From NCBI RefSeq assembly GCF_036711975.1, contig NC_091973.1, forward strand, positions 1,364,001 through 1,428,000: a DNA stretch of 64,000 bases. Reading direction: 5' to 3'. The stretch is from Onthophagus taurus (lineage: Eukaryota > Arthropoda > Insecta > Coleoptera > Scarabaeidae). Below are positions 56,401 through 64,000 of this stretch, in pieces. The notes under the pieces are model-generated. The model had not been told where the DNA came from, ran no database searches, and saw nothing but the letters and a program-made list of their open reading frames with translations. Each line of letters begins with the position of its first letter. Within the stretch, counting starts at the first letter, position 1. The position numbers and the translations under genes are program-made.

Positions 56401-58365
56401 TTATCAAGCGGGAAAATCAGCAGAATTGGCTCTACACAACTTAGTTGGTAGAGTATCCAGGACGCTGCAGGATAAAGAAATCTTGGTTTGTGCGTTTCTG
56501 GATATAGAGGGAGCGTTCAACAACGCAATACCACAATCTCTTGAAAGAGCTGCTCTTGACAGGGGAGTGGAAGCAACTATAGCGGGTTGGATCCGCAATA
56601 TGCTAGATAGTAGAATAGTTTCTACTTCACTCCACGGTGATACGATACGCTTCAGGCCGGGAGGTGGCTGCCCGCAGGGAGGGGTGTTATCTCCCCTGCT
56701 TTGGTCCCTCCTAGTTGACGATCTGATTGCGATAGTCGAAGCCGTTGGTGTGGAAATACAAGCTTATGCTGATGACATTGTCATTATGGTCAAAGGAACC
56801 TGTTTGCCGAGGATATCTAAAGTCCTCCAGGTGACCCTAGATACCATTTGCGCTTGGTGTAAGGGAGAGAACCTCTCAATAAACCCGCAAAAGACAATTG
56901 TTGTGCCCTTCACCAGGAAGCGAAAGTTGGATGGACTAATCCGCCCAACTATCCAAGGTGAAGAAATTCCTTTCTCAAAGGAAGTCAAAACCCTGTCATG
57001 GAATGGACATTTGCAGGGAGTTTTGCACAAAGCTAGACTATCCTTGTGGACTTGTCGCAGTCTTTGTGGAAAAAATTGGGGTCTTACCCCTGAAAGACTG
57101 TACTGGCTCTATGTGGCTGTGGTTAGATCTATGATCACATACGGAGCAGCAGCCTGGTATAGGAAAGTCCGACAGACTTCAGTTATCAGTAAACTTTCAC
57201 GAATTCAACGAGTAGCTGGATTGGCAATCTCTGGTGCGATAGGCACAACGCCAACTCTAACAATGGTGGTTCTGCTTGGCCTATCTCCTCTGCATTTGCA
57301 TATAGAGAAAGTGGCTAGAACAACCATTTACAGATTTAAGCAATATGCTCAAAACTGTTCCGACATGTCCTACCAATGGGCTGCGGAAGACATTATAAGC
57401 ACTGATACTGTGCTATCAATGCCGTCAGATTTGGCGGTATCACTATCAGTGATTAATGCTCGATACCAGATTGTACTGCCTGAGCGGCAGTCCTGGATCG
57501 AAAATGAAAATTCTCTGGTTCGGGCAGACATTTGCTTGTACACAGATGGATCAAAAACGCCTGAAGGGGTAGGACCAGGAGTATACTGCCAGACACCTCG
57601 AATTAAGCAAGCCTACAGCCTGGGTACGTACTGTACTGTATTCCAGGCGGAAGTATTTGCTATTGACATGGGTACTAAAATCTTTCTTGAAAGAGGGGTG
57701 AAGAACATGACAGTACGAATTTTCTCAGACAGTCAAGCCGCTCTCCAGGCGCTGCAAGCCGTGAAAACGGTGTCGGCTCTGGTTAATGATTGTAAGAGAA
57801 CATTAAACACACTGAGTTGTGATAACAGAGTCTCTCTGATCTGGGTCCCGGGTCACTCTGGGGTTGCTGGCAATGAAGCGGCAGATAAACTAGCACGAGA
57901 TGGCAGCGCTGAAGCGTTTGTGGGACCGGAACCAGCAGTTGGTGTATCATTTGCGATGGCCAAATATAGGATTGGACTGTGGGCTGAAGAGAGACTTCGC
58001 CTACTGTGGACCAGTTCTCCTGGAATGAGACCCGGGAATATTTTAGGACTTGCCCGTAGTAGCATAAAAGTTCTAATGGGTGTTTTTACTGGGCACTGCC
58101 GATTAAAAGCACACCTCAACTTGTTGGGTTTAACCGACGATGTTGAATGCATTGTTTTATGCCACTGCCCTGCCGTTAACCGTATCAGATTCTCGATTTT
58201 TGGATCGCAGTTTATCTCCTCAAAAGATCTGAATGTCCTTTCGCCGAGCAAGGTATTAATGTTCGTTAAGAGCATTGGACTGCACGGTGAAATTTGATAA
58301 CGATATCTATCGGGGTACAATAGATACCCGATATGTATTCTATGTAATGTAATGTAATGTAGTGT
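56401..58365 (+). mobile_element. Non-LTR retrotransposon E with RNase H, 5'-truncated
   Basis: One long open frame ends at 58297. It starts inside RT (YQAGKSAELALHNLVGRV), with CAFLDIEGAFNN, GGGCPQGGVLSPLLW and QAYADDIVIMV. A complete-looking RNase H follows, with catalytic D-E-D-D in LYTDGSK, FQAEVFAID, IFSDSQAAL and GNEAADKLARD. In-frame internal losses are visible: the usual YLGV.LD segment after EVKTL is shortened, and the C-terminal zinc-knuckle region is reduced to VLCHCPAVNR. A short ATGTA-type repeat tail is at 58341-58362. I/R1/LOA-type by domain content. Open, but probably inactive because it is truncated. Confidence 0.9.
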
Positions 58366-61300
58366 TGAATCTCGTTGAAAATACAAAAACGTCCGTGCGC
58401 CATGCATCTTTTCGACGTTAATTAGGGAAAGAACAGTTGGTTGTAAATTTTTGTGCCACGCTTGTCCAGAAGTAATGTTGTTATTATTTTTCTAGCAACT
58501 ACAGGATATTTTTTTGACAATGTTTTTACACTTGAAAAGTTTGATAGGTAAACAGTTGATCTGATAATGTATATATATATATATATAAATGAATGTTTTG
58601 CGTATTAGTAAAATGGTTATCGATCGGTAGTAGTAAGGGTTTAGATGCATTGGCGGATGATCGCTAATTCAAACTTGAATTATTCATGCGAGAATAGAAC
58701 AATCTGTGGTACAGGATGTTCCTTCCCCAATCATAACCAACTCCGATCTCATCGAAATCGTTTGGAATTGAGAGTCGGCCCGGTGGAAAGGAAGATAATG
58801 CGCTTATTTGGGTCCTCCTCAAATATTTAGTTAGCACGTCGTTTACAAGATGTTTTTCGTTGGGAAAGGGGTTAATATGAGTAATTGATTATTAATTAAG
58901 TGAAACAATGTGAATAATTTGCGAAGTGGCTCGGGAATGGAGCCGCGGAGGTGTTTGAAAGACAGATAACCATTAATCATAGATTTCTTGCCGGTTTCTC
59001 AAGTGGGGGGTGGGGTTCTGCGTTCGAGGGGCGTCTAGTAATCTGGATTGAGTTTACAACTGACTAGTTAAATCTTAGATTAACCGATCAGTCCCATTAT
59101 GGAAGTTGATCGTAAAAAAGGGTAAATGAATTTGCAAATTTATTTGGAACCGCGTTCGAATCGAAGAAGTTAAACGGTTTTCCGGTGGAAAAATTGCTGC
59201 GACAATATAAACAATTAACGCTCGGAGTAACAACAAACAAGACCGGAACAATAACAAACAGTCGAACAGTTTCGAGCACAAAAGGGGAATTATTTCAATA
59301 CAGAGATAATACGTCACGCTGAACGACGACCCGCACAACATAAATGTTGAAATAAAATTTATATTTGTTCGGTTTTACATTTATAATGCAAATTCAATCG
59401 CGGTTGTTTTCAGATTTGTATTGGTATTATGCAACGGTAAAATACCGCAATTCTACACAGTTCGCAGTATTCCAATATTTTCTCAAAAGATAATACTTAA
59501 TCCTTTTATACGCCAATTTTTTACTACCTCTAAAGTATAAAGTATAAACTATAATCTATAATCTCTGAACATGCAGTAAGGTGTGGGGACTTATTCAACC
59601 CCAATATTCAGTTTGACGTTGGCATAGTGTACAAACTGTAGTCAAGAACAGCTTACAGAATCCGGGGATTGTCGGCGGGTTTATAATTCGACGCATGCGT
59701 TACAATGCGGTGGTATTGAAGACGTAATGCGTTGTTGCATTTGCGAACGATGTCCGTTACATAACATTGCCGATAGTTTGACACATTGTCAAAATAGTTT
59801 CTAACGCATAAATCATAAGAAATTTACGATTTTTAAGCAAGTTTTAAATAAAAAATGATAATGGCTTGATGAAATATGAAAAAGGGTGGAAAATGGCGAG
59901 AATAAGTAAATGTATATTTTTTTAATGCAGCAAAGAGTATTTTCGAGGAAAAAGCGGTTGTAGGCAAACTAAGTTAGGGGATTAGTAAAATTGCATCTAG
60001 CCCCTGATTATTGTCCCCTGCGAATTGGCATTCTGCTTCGGTGTCATTTGTTACGGGTCCCGGGAACGTTATCTGCACTGCACAATTAAGGTGCTAATCC
60101 TAAATTGCATTTTAAATAAACATTCCGTCCGAGGATTTTCTTATATTTATAACTAAAAGATGTAGCGGAAGCCCGAGATTTGTCTTGGTCGTGGCGTTGC
60201 CGCGAACGAAGAAGACATTCGTTACCATAATCGAATAACAGAGTTTAAAATTCACAATGGTCCTTTTAATTTATTATTACGAAAAGTTTTGAGTCGATTA
60301 AACGAGTGAGATAACGCAGACTCAATTTGGCGAATAACCGACGCTAACTTTGAAAAAGCACTAATATTGGCTAAAACGTCACTCCTCCGCGCGCCGCGCC
60401 GGGTCGGTGGGACTTGATTAAATTAACACCTGAACAAAGGAAACTGCTCTCTCGGAGAAATCAAGCAACTATCTATCAAAACATTAAGGAATGTGGTTGA
60501 AGCTCCAGAACAGGCAAAGCGTTAAATTAATCAATTGCTTTAGTTACATCTTGTGCCGCTCCAATCTATTATGGTGCTGCAATCGATACAACCCCTTCCT
60601 TCTCTTGAAGCTGCTCAGAAATTCATCTCGTCATTAATGCAAAGTAGTTGACGTTAATTACGGACTCGAGGTTTTCGATGTTTCCAAGTGATTTCTCTTC
60701 TTTTGCGAGTCGTCCGTCAACAGACAAACTTTGAAACAAATATCGCGGCGGAGGGGAAAGAACATAAATTACTACATAATGGAATAACTCGTAAATTGGG
60801 TCAAATTATAACGAAACCAAATCGCGTTACAGTAATCATGAAGAATGTAGATGGAAAATTTAATTAACACAGATTTGAATGGGAAACTGGTGTTGTAGGC
60901 TCGGTGGGGGCTCTATAAATTAGCCGAACGTTAAAAATGGGGGAACACGGATGTCGCTAATTTATGCCATCCAAAACGGCTTTATTAATCGCACGACACT
61001 TATGCATACATTCATCTATCAATTTCCCGGTTTTAAAAACCGACGCAACTCGACCGTGCCGTTTCGCAACGGTTAGAAGTTCGGAATACGTAACAATAAA
61101 CCCACGCGTTAATCGAAATTTAACATGGTCGCCACATTTGACCTCCATTTTTCGGATGTAAACGCTATTCGCCCGCCCGCGGTCACAATACCCAAATATT
61201 TCCTCCCATTGATCCTATATCAAATCTACATAATTCCGACTAATTCCTCAAACTAAACCAACGTTTAATTCAACTGTGATATCAACACATCAATTTTTAA

Positions 61301-61430
61301 ATTACCATATCACTCCAACATTTCACACACAACCTATTTACGGATTTGATTGAGCGATTTCATTGAGAGTTGGCAATCCCAAAACTTATGATCAAGCCTC
61401 TGTACATTTATAACCACAAATATATAAATC
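58366..61430. other. Gene-poor stretch
   Basis: About 3 kb with no recognised gene. A (TA)n run lies at about 58568. The minus-strand frame 60957-61148 is open but has no family match I can name. Confidence 0.4.
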
Positions 61431-64000
61431 GGTTTAATCAAAAATTGTTTCAAACAAAAGTTGTTTATAATTTAATTTAAAATCGATTATTTTAATAAAA
61501 AAAATTGATATTTCTTCTAAGTGCCGCTGTATACTGGTATGAAAAATTACAATTTTGAGGGTATGACATTAATTATTGGTTAAATCAAAACTTTTTGCAG
61601 ATAATACTTGTTTAAATTTTAATTTTGAAGCAAAAATGTTAATAAAAAATTTTGATATCTATATTAATTAAGGTACTTTTATAACTCAAATGTGTAAATT
61701 GGGCTTTATTAAAAAAAAGTTGGTTTAATCAAAAATTGTTTTAAACAAAAGTTGTTTATAATTTAATTTAAAATCGATTATTTTAATAAAAAAAATTGAT
61801 ATTTCTTCTCAGTGCCGCTGTATACTGGTATGAAAAATTACAATTTTGAGGGTATGACATTAATTATTGGTTAAATCAAAACTTTTTTCAGATAATACTT
61901 GTTTAAATTTTAATTTTGAAGCAAAAATGTTGATATCTTTATTGATTAAGGCTGTGTACTTTATAACTCAAATGTGTAAATTGGGCTTTATTAAAAAAAG
62001 TTGGTTTAATCAAAAATTGTTTTAAACAAAAGTTGTTTATAATTTAATTTAAAATCGATTATTTTAATAAAAAAATTGATATTTCTTCTAAGTGCCCCTG
62101 TATACTGGTATGAAAAATTACAATTTTGAGGGTATGACATTAATTATTGGTTAAATCAAAACTTTTTTTAGATAATACTTGTTTAAATTTTAATTTTGAA
62201 GCAAAAATGTTAATAAAAAATTTTGATATCTTTATTAATTAAGGTACTTTTATAACTCAAATGTGTAAATTGGGCTTTATTAAAAAAAAGTTGGTTTAAT
62301 CAAAAATTGTTTTAAACAAAAGTTGTTTATAATTTAATTTAAAATCGATTATTTTAATAAAAAAATTTGTTATTTCTTCTAGGAGGGGCTGTATGCTGGT
62401 ATGAAAAATAACATTTTTGAGGGTATGACATTAATTATTGGTTAAATCAAAACTTTTTGCAGATAATACTTGTTTAAATTTTAATTTTGGAGCAAAAATG
62501 TTAATAAAAAATTTTGATAACTTTATTAATTAAGGCTGTGTACTTTTATAACTCAAATGTGTAAATTGGGCTTTATTAAAAAAAGTTGGTTTAATCAAAA
62601 ATTGTTTTAAACAAAAGTTGTTTATAATTTAATTTAAAATCGATTATTTTAATAAAAAAATTTTATATTTCTTCTAGGAGGGGCTGTATGCTGGTATGAA
62701 AAAGAACATTTTTGAGGGTATGACATTAATTATTGGTTAAATCAAAACTTTTTTTAGATAATACTTGTTTAAATTTTAATTTTGAAGCAAAAATGTTAAT
62801 AAAAAATTTTGATATCTTTATTAATTAAGGTACTTTTATAACTCAAATGTGTAAATTGGGCTTTATTAAAAAAAAGTTGGTTTAATCAAAAATTGTTTTA
62901 AACAAAAATTGATTATAATTTAATTTAAAATCGATTATTTTAATAAAAAAATTTTATATTTCTTCTCGGAGGGGCTGTATGCTGGTATGAAAAATAACAT
63001 TTTTGAGGGTATGACATTAATTATTGGTTAAATCAAAACTTTTTTCAGATAATACTTGTTTAAATTTTAATTTTGAAGCAAAAATGTTAATAAAAAATTT
63101 TGATATCTTTATTAATTAAGGCTGTGTACTTTTATAACTCAAATGTGTAAATTGGACTTTATTAAAAAAAGTTGGTTTAATCAAAAATTGTTTTAAACAA
63201 AAGTTGTTTATAATTTAATTTAAAATCGATTATTTTAATAAAAAAAATTGATATTTCTTCTAAGTGCCGCTGTATACTGGTATGAAAAATTACAATTTTG
63301 AGGGTATGACATTAATTATTGGTTAAATCAAAACTTTTTTCAAATAATACTAGTTTAAATTTTAATTTTGAAGCGAAAATGTTAATAAAAAAATTTGATA
63401 TCTTCATTGTGTACTTTTGTAACCTTAAATGTGTAAATCGGGATTTATGAAAAAAAGTTGGCTTAATCAAAAATTGTTTCAAATAAAAGTTGTTTATATC
63501 TTCATTCAAAACCGATTATTTTAATAAAAAAAATTGATATTTCCTCTAATAGGCGCTGTATACTGGTATGAAAATTAATATTTTTAAGGTTATGTTATTA
63601 ATTATAGGTTAAATCAAAATTTTTTTCAAATAATACTTGTTTAAATTTTGATTTTGAAGCAAAAATGTTAATCAAAAAATTTGATATCTTCATTGTGTAC
63701 TTTTGTATGTGTAAATCGGGATTTATGAAAAAAAAAGTTAGCTTAAGCAAAAATTGTTTCAAATAAAAGTTGTTTATATCTTAATTCAAAAACGATTATT
63801 TTAATAAAAAAAAATGATATTTCCTCTAGGTGGCGCTGTATACTTGTATGAAAATTAATGTTTTTAAGGTTATGTCATTAATTATAGGTTAAATCAAAAC
63901 TTTTTTCAGATAATACTTGTTTAAATTTTAATTTTGAAGCAAAAATGTTAATAAAAAATTTTGATAACTTTATTAATTAAGGCTGTGTACTTTTATAACT
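61431..64000. repeat. AT-rich tandem array of about 291-base units
   Basis: The landmark GGTTTAATCAAAAATTGTTT recurs at 61431, 61722, 62003, 62293, 62588, 62879, 63173, 63460 and 63740 (period 280-295). About 8.8 units are present and the array continues past the window end. Units share CTGTATACTGGTATGAAAAA, GAGGGTATGACATTAATTAT and GATAATACTTGTTTAAATTT. Alternating subtypes differ in AAGTGCCGCTGTA versus AGGAGGGGCTGTA and in the presence of GGCTGTG before TACTTTTATAAC. The last two units are more diverged. No coding content. Confidence 0.95.

Noticed and set aside
57853-58407. 184-codon minus-strand frame
   Set aside because: Antisense of the RNase H part of element E.
60957-61148. 63-codon minus-strand frame with a plausible-looking peptide
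   Set aside because: No family recognised, antisense frame equally open, no promoter or splice evidence.
1-64000. tRNA or rRNA genes
   Set aside because: I looked for T-loop-like GGTTCGAATCC and rRNA-like conserved stretches and saw none convincing; a covariance-model scan would be decisive.

Overview
The window is nuclear DNA of an insect, most likely a beetle. This rests on small phase-conserved introns of about 40-150 bases with GT/AG ends, AT-rich intergenic DNA, insect-type pancreatic-lipase-like genes, many non-LTR retrotransposons and Tc1/mariner-type elements, and several satellite-like arrays. The beetle assignment is inference; no single feature proves it.

Layout. 1-2004: tandem array of about 58-base monomers arranged in 236- and 291-base higher-order units. 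2005-15318: gene-poor DNA with one convincing minus-strand exon (agrin-type NtA domain, 7924-8377), two weaker coding-like pieces on the plus strand (8956-9057 and 11768-11907), a 501-base tandem duplication carrying a 50-base perfect hairpin, a duplicated non-coding module and a foldback element. 15319-21784: one Tc1/mariner-type element with long inverted repeats that has been entered repeatedly by two MITE copies, a 122-base tandem array, two non-LTR retrotransposons and two foldback elements. 21785-24470: no gene seen.

24531-40474 is a cluster of five secreted pancreatic-lipase/phospholipase-A1-like genes, all on the plus strand, with intact Ser-Asp-His triads and a very short lid. They share one ancestral structure: a phase-1 intron right after the signal peptide and a phase-2 intron before the last 12-20 codons. 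A broken mariner element, a retrotransposon and a small secreted proline-rich gene lie between the first and second lipase. A 3-kb array of about 175-base units lies between the fourth and fifth.

40549-49615 holds four compact housekeeping genes: a DUF167/UPF0235 protein (minus) and CCDC124 (plus) share a 157-base divergent promoter; then come ABHD8 (minus) and COP9 signalosome subunit CSN2 (minus). A 2.7-kb CSN2 intron is filled with a second array, and the CSN2 last exon carries an apparent one-base deletion.

50120-64000 is repeat-rich: two 5'-truncated non-LTR retrotransposons (one with RNase H), a possible orphan exon near 55540-55650, and an AT-rich array of about 291-base units from 61431 to the window end.

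The most unusual structural signal is a GC-rich core of about 20-24 bases (GGTCGCTTGCGGGCGAGGCG and its complement). It recurs in at least three otherwise unlike repeat families in this one window, nearly always set up as an inverted pair able to form a hairpin.
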